Origin: G963691835 sp963691835
Lineage (GTDB): Bacteria; Pseudomonadota; Alphaproteobacteria; Thalassobaculales; Thalassobaculaceae
DNA: 64,000 nt
Reading direction: 5' to 3'
NCBI GenBank assembly: GCA_963691835.1
Contig: OY829383.1
Location: 992,001 to 1,056,000, forward strand
The first letter of the stretch is position 1. Each line of letters begins with the position of its first letter. The translations under genes were made by a program, and so were the position numbers. Under the pieces are notes generated by a model. The model saw nothing but the letters and a program-made list of their open reading frames with translations. It was not told the origin of the DNA and searched no databases. This document shows positions 52,321 through 61,286 of the stretch, piece after piece.

Positions 52321-55300
52321 TTATCCCCCGAGCGCTTCGCGGCGCCGGGCGAGATCCGCGTCACTCGGAAACAGCGCCAGGCCGCTGTCGAGTATAGCCC
52401 GGGCCCGGTCCAGGTCCCCGAGATCCACCAACGCACCGGAATAGTTCAACAGCACCTGACGGTTTCCAGGCGTCTCACTCAAAATGCCTTCGAAGACAGC
52501 CGCCGCCGCGTCAGGCCGGCCCGCGGCACGAAGGGCAGCACCCAGGTTCTGCTGAATGGCGATGTCCGCCGGGTCCTCCCGCGCGGCTGTGTCCAGGCGT
52601 TCGACGGCTGCTTTGAACCGGCGAAGCACGAGCAGGATCGATCCTTCCAGCGCTGCGATCGAATCCCGGTCCGGGATGTCCCCTTGAAGACGCCGGACAA
52701 TCCTGTAGGCCAAATCCGCGCGGCCAGCCCGGAGGTTCACCTGGGCGAGGTCAATCCGGGCTTCAATGCTCTCCGGTTCCGCGCGAACAAGGGTTTCCAG
52801 GACGCGGATTGCCTCATCCAACTCCCCGGTTTTCATGAGTACCTTTGCGAGCTTCCGCCAGACAAGGGACTCACCGCCAGCAACCCAACTCGCCGCCAGA
52901 AGGCAGCGTTTCGCCGTCGCGTTCTCTCCCTCCCCGAAGGCGATGCTTGCCACTTTATCAAGGACGGCCGGGTTGGCGGGCGTTTCCAGAACCGCGGCCC
53001 GGGCCAACTTGAGGGCCGTTTCCGTCCGGCCGGTCTTGAGCGCGGCGTCGGCCATCTCAGCCAAGATCGACAGCTCATCCCCTCGCATGGCCCGCGCCCG
53101 CAGTTGCGCCACACCGGCAAGCCATCCCGGCGTTCCGTAAGCGCGCTCCATCCAGGATTTGACGGGTGTCACCGGTGTCGCAAGCAGTGGTCTGGAGGTG
53201 GATGAAATCAGCAGATTCTCGGGGAAGTATGGGTCTTCGGTCACCGCATTCCGCCATCGCGCCAAAAGCGCCGCCCGCTCCCGCCGCCATCCATCGTCCC
53301 GGATTGGCGCCCAGCCATCGTCGTAGAGGACCGGCCCCGCATGGGGTGTCATCAGAACCGAGTAGCGGGCCCGGGCCGCCCGTCGGCAGAAATCGACAAC
53401 GGCGAAGTGCGTCGGGAACGTCTCAGCATCGAGCCCATCCAGCCCCAGCCATACGTCCCTGCGGACAGCAAAACATGCCTCCGGCACGGTCGCAGCGGCC
53501 CTTACCACGTGGGTCAACCGGAGTTGGGCCAGGACATCGGCCGACACCCCGCGCCCGAACCTTGCGGCGGCGGGTCCGAACAGCCCCCGGGTGGTACCGA
53601 TATCATTGACGGTGCCATCCGTTGAGCGGACATCAGCACCGACGACACCGACTTCCGCGCGCGCGGCAAGACCAACCAACTCCGTCAGCCAACCGGGCTC
53701 CGACACAACGATGCGGTCATCCAGCAGGCAGAACACGTCCGCGCCCGTCGACGCGACCGCCGCATTGACCTGGGCCGCGTACCCTCCCTCGATTTCCGCG
53801 CCGTCGATCACCGAAACATTTCGTCGACGCGCCAGGCGTGCAATTCCCCGGCGGGTCGAGGGGTCTTGGTCGGCAACATCGACGATGACGATGTCAAAGC
53901 TTGGGTAGTCGGTCAGATCGAAGACCGAGCGAAGGCAATCCTCCAGAGCAATCGCCTGCCGGGCACGAACGATGATGGTCGCGCTTGGAACGGGCGTGGG
54001 AAGCGCTTCGATGAGCCGCACCGCGCCGGATACGCCGGTTGCCTCCAGCGTGGCCTGACGGCCGGTGCGCTCCAACGCGCGGCGCCGGGCGGTGTCCGCA
54101 TGCAGAGCATCCAGACCGCCGCCCGGCTCGGCGACCATGTGCGCCAAGACATGAGGGACCCCGACGAACCGGTCTTCGGGCAGCGTCTCCATTGCGCGCA
54201 GCCGCCAGTCGTAAACTGCACCGGGTCCCAGCCCGTCGTGAAACGGCCCAACTCTTTGCACCAGATCCCGGTGAAAGGCGAACAGCCCGATCGCGGCACT
54301 ATCCCGGAGATGCTTCTCCGCGTTCCAGTCCTGAGACGCCACCTGCTGGGAATGCCTAGTCCCATCCTCCGACAGACGGTCCGAGCCGCCCCAAGCAAGC
54401 TCACCTTCCGGATGGGCGCCGACCGCCGACGCCAATGCCACGATCGCGTCCACCGCCGGGATCGCGTTCGGGGAGATCATGCAGATCCACGACCCCGTGG
54501 TCCGTTTGACCGCACTGTTGAGCCATGCTGCCTCATCCTTGGCATTGATCGGAAGAACATCCACAAGCGCATCGTTCGAGACATCGGGCCAATCGTGAAA
54601 CGGAACGACGATCTCATTCGGCTTGCCCGCAATCGCTTTGAGAGCAGCGAGACACCGCTTGGCGGCTTCCGGTGACCAGCAGGAAGGCTCCACAATGACA
54701 GATACGCTGAAATCCCGAGGGCGTTCAGCCCATGCGGCCGCCATCTCATCCTGGATCTCTTGGTTCTGGGCGTCCGGTTCCAGGAGTGAGACCCAATCCC
54801 GATACAGCGCACTTGTTGCCAGGAATTCCGCGTTCTCCGCACGCCTTGATGACAGCAATGCCACCCGACCGGCCTCCCGGGCAGCGGTGAGATGGCCAGC
54901 CGCCACGTGAATGCCGGCGGTCCGGTGTGCGATGGATGCGGCCCGCCGCTCAACTCTGAAGCGGTCGATCCAACCGGCGGCAACGATGTCCAGCTGCCGG
55001 GACTGCGTCGCGCGGGTATCCAGGCGCCGGAGAGCCGCACTCCTGCTGCTTTCGGTCTCATCGGCGGCTTCCGCAAGATCCAGGAAACTGGACCAGATCC
55101 CAGCCGCGAAGTCCCGCTCCGCTGATTGCGGGAGAATGGTCTCGGGCGACCGGAGGGACCGGTCCACGACAGTCTTGACCGCTTCCCTCCAGCCCCAGGG
55201 CATGTGAATGCCGGCCAGGTTCAGGACCGGCTCCAAGACCTGCGCGGCGTCGCTCAGGATTCGGTCGTCGTCCAGAACCGTCCGCGACATCGCCCGGGTC

Positions 55301-56748
55301 GACTTTTCCAGGTCCAGCATCATCGAAGACCAAAGACGGAAACCGAATGGGGTGGGCAGATTCTCCCGCGCCGCCAAGCCGGAAACGACAGCTTCCGGAT
55401 CACGCACGAGAACCAGGATGTGCGGTGGCGCCCAGTCCATGTCAGCACAGACGTTGGCCCACAACGGCAGCAAGCGGCAAAAGCCCGGGTCCATCAGAAG
55501 TGGCGGGTTGCCAGGCCCCAGGTCATCAAAGAGATCCGGCAGCAGCGCCACGAGACGGGACCGCGCCGCCGTGGCCGCCGCCGACTTCTCCCACCCTTCC
55601 GGTAGAGCGCCTGCGTCCGTCCGGTCCCGGTCCAGATTCTCGAGAAGCCGGTCATGGATTGCTGCAACCCGCCGGTTGATCCCGGTACGGAAGATAGGAA
55701 GTCCGGCGGAACGCTCAAAAAGCACACGCTCAGCATCCGCGCCTGCCCTGAAGCCCGCGGAGACCAAGAGACCCGCCGTCAGAGAGAGCCCCGTGCCAGG
55801 GACACCGGTCAAGATCATCGGCTGTATCTGCTGGGTTCGCTTGCCCGCCGATCGCCGCCGCGCTCCCGGAATGTAGTTCAGGTGCATGAGATCGCTGCGG
55901 ATCACCAGTTCGACGCTTGCGGCGGTCTCATCATCCAACTCGGACGCCACGCCTGCCGTGCCGATCTCCCGCCGCGCCGCAGCGGATCTTCTGAAACCAT
56001 CCACCGTCGGCATCGAAATCCCGAGACCCCGCCCCAAGGTCAATGACGCCTGTTCGGGGGTCTCGATCAGGTCCTCGAACCTGACCTCGACAACCGGCGC
56101 GCGCCCAACAACGTCCCCATAGCCACGCATGTCGGCCAGCACCGCCGACCACGCACGCCCGGAGAGAACGGCCCCCGCCTCCTCCAAAGCGCTCTCCATG
56201 TTGTCGGATGGTGATGACAGGGCACGGCGGCGTGCATCCTCCCCATCGCCCATCGCGGCAACATCGCGGCCGTCCCGCAGAACATGAACCACCCGCTGCG
56301 CCGGCAGCACACGCTCAAGCAACGGCAGAAGATGAGCCAGGCGGGCGGAGACCACACCCCAGCGGGTCCACGTCGCCGGCATGTCGCGCAAATGGGCAAC
56401 GATGGCATCCCGCAACAACCGGTCGATCTCTGCCAGCATCAGCGGCGACAGCCGATCAGGATCGATCCCCCCAATTGACCGAAGACTTAAGACGTCAGCA
56501 AAGATGAGATCGACGGCCGCTTCGATGGGTGACGAATAGGGCGATCCGTGAACCACCTCCCTCGGCCCCATGTAGACGCCGGCGTGAGCGAGGAAATCTG
56601 CAACGATCGCGAGTCCCGATCCTTCGGCACAGGTCACCACGATCGGCGCGGCGAGCCGTTCCGCCTCATCGGGCAGGCGCCGAGACACCGCTTCCTCTTC
56701 GAGACCGGCTCGCCCCATGGGCCCAGTCCTTCCCCGTCGTCCAATCAC
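52321..56748 (-). CDS. 1475-residue sulfotransferase-like / glycosyltransferase / TPR protein
   Basis: A single uninterrupted frame. GTG 56748 is the longest start; ATG 56718 has a better Shine-Dalgarno (GGAAGGA). Modules by eye: residues ~34-295 sulfotransferase-like (PIVVTCAEGSGLAIVADFLA; QRVVHVLRDGRDVAAM, the 3'-phosphate loop); ~309-560 a second, divergent copy (PMILTGVPGTGLSLTAGLLV; HILVLVRDPEAVVSG); ~680-900 a degenerate GT2 domain; ~922-1145 a fuller GT2 domain (SATIIVRARQAIALEDCLRS; VFCLLDDRIVV with acidic pair 1010-1011; VDFCRRA); ~1225-1475 TPR repeats. No signal peptide or membrane span. Together this suggests a cytoplasmic modifier of a surface glycan or a TPR-scaffolded glycan synthase. 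Substrates are unknown. Confidence 0.85.
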   Translation of the reverse strand: MIGRRGRTGPMGRAGLEEEAVSRRLPDEAERLAAPIVVTCAEGSGLAIVADFLAHAGVYMGPREVVHGSPYSSPIEAAVDLIFADVLSLRSIGGIDPDRLSPLMLAEIDRLLRDAIVAHLRDMPATWTRWGVVSARLAHLLPLLERVLPAQRVVHVLRDGRDVAAMGDGEDARRRALSSPSDNMESALEEAGAVLSGRAWSAVLADMRGYGDVVGRAPVVEVRFEDLIETPEQASLTLGRGLGISMPTVDGFRRSAAARREIGTAGVASELDDETAASVELVIRSDLMHLNYIPGARRRSAGKRTQQIQPMILTGVPGTGLSLTAGLLVSAGFRAGADAERVLFERSAGLPIFRTGINRRVAAIHDRLLENLDRDRTDAGALPEGWEKSAAATAARSRLVALLPDLFDDLGPGNPPLLMDPGFCRLLPLWANVCADMDWAPPHILVLVRDPEAVVSGLAARENLPTPFGFRLWSSMMLDLEKSTRAMSRTVLDDDRILSDAAQVLEPVLNLAGIHMPWGWREAVKTVVDRSLRSPETILPQSAERDFAAGIWSSFLDLAEAADETESSRSAALRRLDTRATQSRQLDIVAAGWIDRFRVERRAASIAHRTAGIHVAAGHLTAAREAGRVALLSSRRAENAEFLATSALYRDWVSLLEPDAQNQEIQDEMAAAWAERPRDFSVSVIVEPSCWSPEAAKRCLAALKAIAGKPNEIVVPFHDWPDVSNDALVDVLPINAKDEAAWLNSAVKRTTGSWICMISPNAIPAVDAIVALASAVGAHPEGELAWGGSDRLSEDGTRHSQQVASQDWNAEKHLRDSAAIGLFAFHRDLVQRVGPFHDGLGPGAVYDWRLRAMETLPEDRFVGVPHVLAHMVAEPGGGLDALHADTARRRALERTGRQATLEATGVSGAVRLIEALPTPVPSATIIVRARQAIALEDCLRSVFDLTDYPSFDIVIVDVADQDPSTRRGIARLARRRNVSVIDGAEIEGGYAAQVNAAVASTGADVFCLLDDRIVVSEPGWLTELVGLAARAEVGVVGADVRSTDGTVNDIGTTRGLFGPAAARFGRGVSADVLAQLRLTHVVRAAATVPEACFAVRRDVWLGLDGLDAETFPTHFAVVDFCRRAARARYSVLMTPHAGPVLYDDGWAPIRDDGWRRERAALLARWRNAVTEDPYFPENLLISSTSRPLLATPVTPVKSWMERAYGTPGWLAGVAQLRARAMRGDELSILAEMADAALKTGRTETALKLARAAVLETPANPAVLDKVASIAFGEGENATAKRCLLAASWVAGGESLVWRKLAKVLMKTGELDEAIRVLETLVRAEPESIEARIDLAQVNLRAGRADLAYRIVRRLQGDIPDRDSIAALEGSILLVLRRFKAAVERLDTAAREDPADIAIQQNLGAALRAAGRPDAAAAVFEGILSETPGNRQVLLNYSGALVDLGDLDRARAILDSGLALFPSDADLARRREALGG

Positions 56749-56906
56749 GCTGTCATCTGCTCCGGCGGCACCCGTCCCACCGGGGCGCCAGTCCGGAGGA
56801 GACTAGGCCATTACGTCGATCAGGTCCGCAAACCAAATTGTGACCTCCCTGAACCACCTGGGATCCTCGTGGAAACTGACGTCGAAACCTGCCGCGTGCC
56901 AACGAC

Positions 56907-58640
56907 TCAACCAAAGAAACCACAGTGGTGAAGCCGTTGGTGAAACTTGCGCAGCACCTGCTCCTGCTCCTTGGGGTCGGCAATCTGAGAGACCAGTTCG
57001 GTTTCGAAGTCGGGGCGGCGCAGGCTCTTCACAATGATCTGCCGGGCGATGGCGGAGGCTTTTCCATGGGGCAGCATTTCCGGCCGGCACATGTCCACCA
57101 GAAGGAAGGCGCGCACGTGCAACGGCCTGTCCGGATTGTCGATTTTCTCCAGGATCTTGCCATCGACGATGTACCGCTCCAGCAAATCGTCGAGCCGCTT
57201 GGTGAATCGGTCCCGTTCCGATTCCGCCAAACCCGACTGCTGGAGCCGGTAAAAGATCGAGGTGACCTTCTCCATCATCCGGTTCGGCGGCAGGTTCTTT
57301 TTCACCAACTGTTGAACTGACCTTGGCTGGGTAAGGACCGTCTCAAGCATTGAGCGCACCGCGCGGCTCAGCGTGTCCCGACCGAGTTCGCTCTCCATGA
57401 GAGAGAGGAGATAGCCGGCCTTCCGTGCCGGATCGTCCAACGTCGGCAGAACGGTCGACGCGGCCTCCTCTAAACCGGCTGTTCCGCCCTTGTTGATGAT
57501 GTGGGACTGGCGCTCGGTGATCGCCGCTGCCATGTCCGCGCCGCCCAGGACCTTGGTGCCGTCAACGATCTTCCCCAACAGGCCTTTGAAGGCTTCTTTC
57601 TCTCCATCCTCGCCCGACTTCGTCAGTTTGGCCGTGCTCTGAAGTTGTCTTCGGACGCGTTGCATCAGAACACTTTCCGTGTCCGGCATCGCGGATCGCG
57701 CCATCAGCCCGTTCAGTGTCACCGGCGCGTACCGGGGATGATCGGGCGGAAGAGAGCCGTCGGCCCCGTTGCCGAACATGTCGCCCCGCGTCAGATCGAT
57801 GAGGGTACCGAGGGCGTGGAACAGATCCTCCTGATGCCCAAGAACGTCCTGAATAACGCCGGTGCTTGTCAGCGTATCAGCGACGAACCCATCGATCGTT
57901 CCCAGCGCTTTGTTCTCATTCGCCGGTTCGGCCAGTTGCATCGTCAGGCTGAACTTCCCCCAGAGATCCCGGGTCTGCACAAGGTCCCGGGTCAATGCGA
58001 CCCGCAAAGCGAAATCGGCATGCTCAGGCGCATGGCTGTCCACAATCCGCAGGGCCGCCTCATCCGGTCCCATCTCTATGAAACCCGGAAGACGCATCTC
58101 CGAGGCTGTGCTCGCCCGTTCGGTAACGTCCTCAAGCATGGCCTCCAGCGCTTTCCGACGCGCGTCAAGATCCTCGGGGTCCTTGCCTTTGGTCTGGAGT
58201 TTAGCGACACGGTCGATCCCGGTTGTCACCATGGTGTCCGCGTTGAGCGCCCGTTGAAGTTCCGCGTAGTCGTGCATGATTTCCAAGGTGGTCATGCCTT
58301 GTTGATCAAGATACTGGCGGAACAGACGGGCCATGGTGGCACGCCCCCGGACGCCATACAGATCTTCGAGTTCCTCGCAATCCTCGGACTCATCGATCTC
58401 GGGCACGAGGATCGTGTCGCCAACACGGGCGACCGGCCGCATCTTCTCGAACAGAATGTCTTCGGGGCGCAACTGGGTCGGATCGCGTCCGACATCTCTG
58501 GCAACCCGGACACCTTCAACACGCCGGCTGCCAAGGAGTTTCTCGGCCGTCAAACGAGCCGCGTCCTCGTTGGGAGCGGTGGCCTCAATGGCCCACGTGG
58601 CATCCCGCAACGTCAGAACGTCGAAGCTCTTTAGAGCCAT
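56907..58640 (-). CDS. 577-residue protein of unknown family
   Basis: A large soluble protein I cannot assign. It starts best at ATG 58640 (MALKSFDVLTLRDATWAIEA); the frame is open to 58679. Residues ~10-60 look like an alpha/beta module (EDAARLTAEKLLGSRRVEGV), and most of the rest is helical and highly charged, including RKALEAMLEDVTERASTASE and the C-terminal SQIADPKEQEQVLRKFHQRL. Several segments contain helix-hairpin-like Arg/Leu repeats. No catalytic motif, signal peptide or span is visible. It precedes the sulfotransferase/glycosyltransferase giant by 158 bases on the same strand, so they may be co-transcribed and functionally linked. Confidence 0.72.
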   Translation of the reverse strand: MALKSFDVLTLRDATWAIEATAPNEDAARLTAEKLLGSRRVEGVRVARDVGRDPTQLRPEDILFEKMRPVARVGDTILVPEIDESEDCEELEDLYGVRGRATMARLFRQYLDQQGMTTLEIMHDYAELQRALNADTMVTTGIDRVAKLQTKGKDPEDLDARRKALEAMLEDVTERASTASEMRLPGFIEMGPDEAALRIVDSHAPEHADFALRVALTRDLVQTRDLWGKFSLTMQLAEPANENKALGTIDGFVADTLTSTGVIQDVLGHQEDLFHALGTLIDLTRGDMFGNGADGSLPPDHPRYAPVTLNGLMARSAMPDTESVLMQRVRRQLQSTAKLTKSGEDGEKEAFKGLLGKIVDGTKVLGGADMAAAITERQSHIINKGGTAGLEEAASTVLPTLDDPARKAGYLLSLMESELGRDTLSRAVRSMLETVLTQPRSVQQLVKKNLPPNRMMEKVTSIFYRLQQSGLAESERDRFTKRLDDLLERYIVDGKILEKIDNPDRPLHVRAFLLVDMCRPEMLPHGKASAIARQIIVKSLRRPDFETELVSQIADPKEQEQVLRKFHQRLHHCGFFG

Positions 58641-58802
58641 AACCCGATATGCCGCCTCTCCGGGCGAACATCCTCCCAATCACCCCCACCATGATAGGCC
58701 AATGAGGGTGGAAGCGAAACAGATGCGATGCGCAACAATCGACCGGGCTGACCGGGCGCTCTTCCTGCGATGGACTGGCGATTGTTCGCAAGCCGGGGCA
58801 CG

Positions 58803-60035
58803 ATGACGCGCATGGATACCCAAGACCCGGACATTGAGGCCGTTCGAGCCTTTGATCTGAGAACCATCGATCAGTCTTTTCTCGACGATCCGTACCCCGT
58901 GTATCGAGCGCTTCGAACGCATGATCCGGTTCATCGGTGCCCGGATGGCTCGGTGCTTCTGACACGCCATCGAGACTGCGACTCGGTTTACCGAGACCGG
59001 AGGTTCAGTTCAGACAAGACCGTCGAATTCCGCCCAAAGTTTGGGGAGAGTCCGCTTTTCCGTCACCATACGACGAGCCTCGTCTTCTCGGACCCGCCAC
59101 GGCATACGCGGGTCCGGAGATTGCTGATGCCGGCCTTCACACCCCGCGCCCTCGACGCGCTCACCCCGGTGCTCGGATCTCTGGTGGATCGCCTCTTAGA
59201 CCGCATCGAGGAGAAGGGACAGTTTGATCTCATCGACGACTTCGCGGCAGCGATCCCCATCCAGGTGATCGGCGATCTCTTGAGGGTTCCGGATGAAGAC
59301 CGCCATCCGTTGCGGGATTGGTCATTGGCGATTCTCGGCGCCCTGGAACCGGCACCCGCGGAAACTGTCCTGGCAAGGGGGAACAAGGCCGTAGCAGACT
59401 TCAGCGCGTATCTTGAAGATCTGATCGTGGCGCGCCGTAGCACTCCCATTCGCGACGAGGTAGACGTTCTGACCGCTTTGATCGAAGGAGACGTGGACGG
59501 AGACCGGCTCACCGGAGAGGAACTCGTCCAGAACTGCATTTTTCTGCTGAACGCCGGTCACGAAACCACAACCAATCTCATCGGCAATGGAATTGCGGCC
59601 CTTCTGGAGGCGCCGGATCAATGGCGCCGCCTAGTGGAAGACCCCAGTCTTATCGCCCCGGCGGTCGAGGAGTTCCTTCGATATGAGAGTTCAAATCAAC
59701 TGGGCAACCGGCGGGCCGCCGAACCGGTTGAGATCGCCGGTCAGTCGTTCCCGGCAGGAACCCTGGTTACCCTTTGTATCGGGGCGGCAAACCGAGACCC
59801 CGATGTGTTCGCTGACCCGGAGGCGCTGGATATCTCAAGGCACCCAAATCCGCACCTGGCCTTCGGCGGGGGGGCCCACACATGTGCCGGCATGAGCCTG
59901 GCCCGAATGGAAGGACGCATCGCGATCGCCAAAATGGTCGCCCGGTTCCCAGATCTCCGGCACGCCGCACCACCCGTGAGAGGCGGCCGAGCCCGATTTA
60001 GGGGGTTTTTGTCTCTTCCGATGAGCATCCGATAG
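58803..60035 (+). CDS. Cytochrome P450
   Basis: A 410-residue bacterial P450 from ATG 58803 (58812 also possible). I-helix LLNAGHETTTNLIGNG with the acid-alcohol pair changed to E-T, ExxR in VEEFLRYESS, and the haem loop LAFGGGAHTCAGMSLARME with the cysteine ligand (FGxGxHxCxGxxLAR). The K-helix follow-on NRRAAEPVEIAGQSFPAGT is of the class I CYP10x type, needing a ferredoxin. The closest ferredoxin in the window is the Isc-type one near 18.5 kb; no reductase adjoins it. The substrate cannot be read. It is divergent from the unknown 577-residue gene. Confidence 0.95.
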   Translation: MTRMDTQDPDIEAVRAFDLRTIDQSFLDDPYPVYRALRTHDPVHRCPDGSVLLTRHRDCDSVYRDRRFSSDKTVEFRPKFGESPLFRHHTTSLVFSDPPRHTRVRRLLMPAFTPRALDALTPVLGSLVDRLLDRIEEKGQFDLIDDFAAAIPIQVIGDLLRVPDEDRHPLRDWSLAILGALEPAPAETVLARGNKAVADFSAYLEDLIVARRSTPIRDEVDVLTALIEGDVDGDRLTGEELVQNCIFLLNAGHETTTNLIGNGIAALLEAPDQWRRLVEDPSLIAPAVEEFLRYESSNQLGNRRAAEPVEIAGQSFPAGTLVTLCIGAANRDPDVFADPEALDISRHPNPHLAFGGGAHTCAGMSLARMEGRIAIAKMVARFPDLRHAAPPVRGGRARFRGFLSLPMSIR

Positions 60036-60211
60036 GATGTCTATCAATTAGACTTCATAGGGCCTACTCATTCGCAGAGTTGCCGCACCACATGTAATTG
60101 ATGACTGTGCCTGACTTCGGAGTCGAGGTATTATTTCGACTCGATACTGTCTCGCACGGACCAAAGCGCCCGAAACCTAAAATGCGTTGTTTCTTATTGG
60201 TGTCTAGGCAA

Positions 60212-61273
60212 ATGAACCTCTCTCGTCTTGGACGTGACGGACACGGTCCTCGCAGATTTATTGTTCAGTTTCTATTAACCTTTCTGTTGGCGGCGTTATT
60301 CATTGGACCTGCCTCCGCCTCTGAACGCACCCGGGTCGTGGTCGTTGAGACGATGGCATTGCCTATTGTCCAGAACACAACATCCTGGTTGCTGAAAGGC
60401 CTTGGCGACTTCGGGCACAAGACAGGCGACTCACTGGATGTCGTGGTCATCAACGCGGACGGGGATTCCGAACGGGCGGAAACGCTGACACGGGAAGCCA
60501 TTGACGGCAAACCGGTGGACGTTGTCGTCACGATCGCAACACTGGCAACACGCGCCGCCCGGAAGGTCCTTGAAGACAAGAGCATTCCTCAGATCTTCGT
60601 CCTCGTCGCCGATCCCGTCGGAGAGGGGATCGTTCCGGAAATCGGGGCGCGAAGCGGGGGAAACATCACCGGCAGCACCCACGTGGTGCCACCAATCGCG
60701 AAGCTGCAGGTCGTCGCGCGAAGCCTGCCGAAGAAGCCAACGGGCGAGCCCTTCAGACTGGGCTTTCTGTACTCGAGCTATCCCTCGGCGATGAGCGACA
60801 AGAATGATTTGTTCGAGGCTCTCAAGACACAAAGCGACATCGAACTCCTCGCAATGGGGTTTCCTTTCATCCCCGGCGAGGCCGGGAAAGACGACATGCT
60901 GAAGGCTGCCCAATCGCTGCTTCGTGAAAACGCAGAGTCGATCGACGGACTGTGGCTTGCCACCGGCCCGAACGGGGCGAACCAGAACTACGTCACTGAG
61001 ATCCAAAAATCCGGGAAGCCGATCGTGTATGCAGGTAACATGCAGTCCGTGAAGCAGGGGGCGATGCTGACCGTTGTTTCTACGCCGGAGATTTCCGGAC
61101 TTGCCGGCGCTGCCGTTGTCGATGCCGTCCTGAAGGGCGCGAAAGCCGGAGAGATCCCGGTAACCCGGTCACCGCGGTTTGCGGTCGGCGTGAACCTCGG
61201 CACCGCCAAACGGATCGGCGCGGTCATTCCTTCGGCGGTCCTGAGTTTGGCCGGCGAGAACGTGTTCAACTGA
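60212..61273 (+). CDS. Periplasmic substrate-binding protein (PF04392-like)
   Basis: A 353-residue protein started at ATG 60212 (AGG five bases before it; the frame is open from 60098). The N-terminus has a basic start and the hydrophobic run RRFIVQFLLTFLLAALFIGP followed by ASASE, a Sec signal peptide. The mature part (TRVVVVETMALPIVQNTTSW; DVVVTIATLATRAARKVLED; PIVYAGNMQSVKQGAMLTVV) is that of the PF04392 ABC substrate-binding family (type 1 periplasmic fold). No ABC permease or ATPase adjoins it. Instead a hybrid histidine kinase begins 13 bases downstream, so it probably senses a ligand and signals to the kinase. Confidence 0.87.
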   Translation: MNLSRLGRDGHGPRRFIVQFLLTFLLAALFIGPASASERTRVVVVETMALPIVQNTTSWLLKGLGDFGHKTGDSLDVVVINADGDSERAETLTREAIDGKPVDVVVTIATLATRAARKVLEDKSIPQIFVLVADPVGEGIVPEIGARSGGNITGSTHVVPPIAKLQVVARSLPKKPTGEPFRLGFLYSSYPSAMSDKNDLFEALKTQSDIELLAMGFPFIPGEAGKDDMLKAAQSLLRENAESIDGLWLATGPNGANQNYVTEIQKSGKPIVYAGNMQSVKQGAMLTVVSTPEISGLAGAAVVDAVLKGAKAGEIPVTRSPRFAVGVNLGTAKRIGAVIPSAVLSLAGENVFN

Positions 61274-61286
61274 CGGAAGACAGTCC

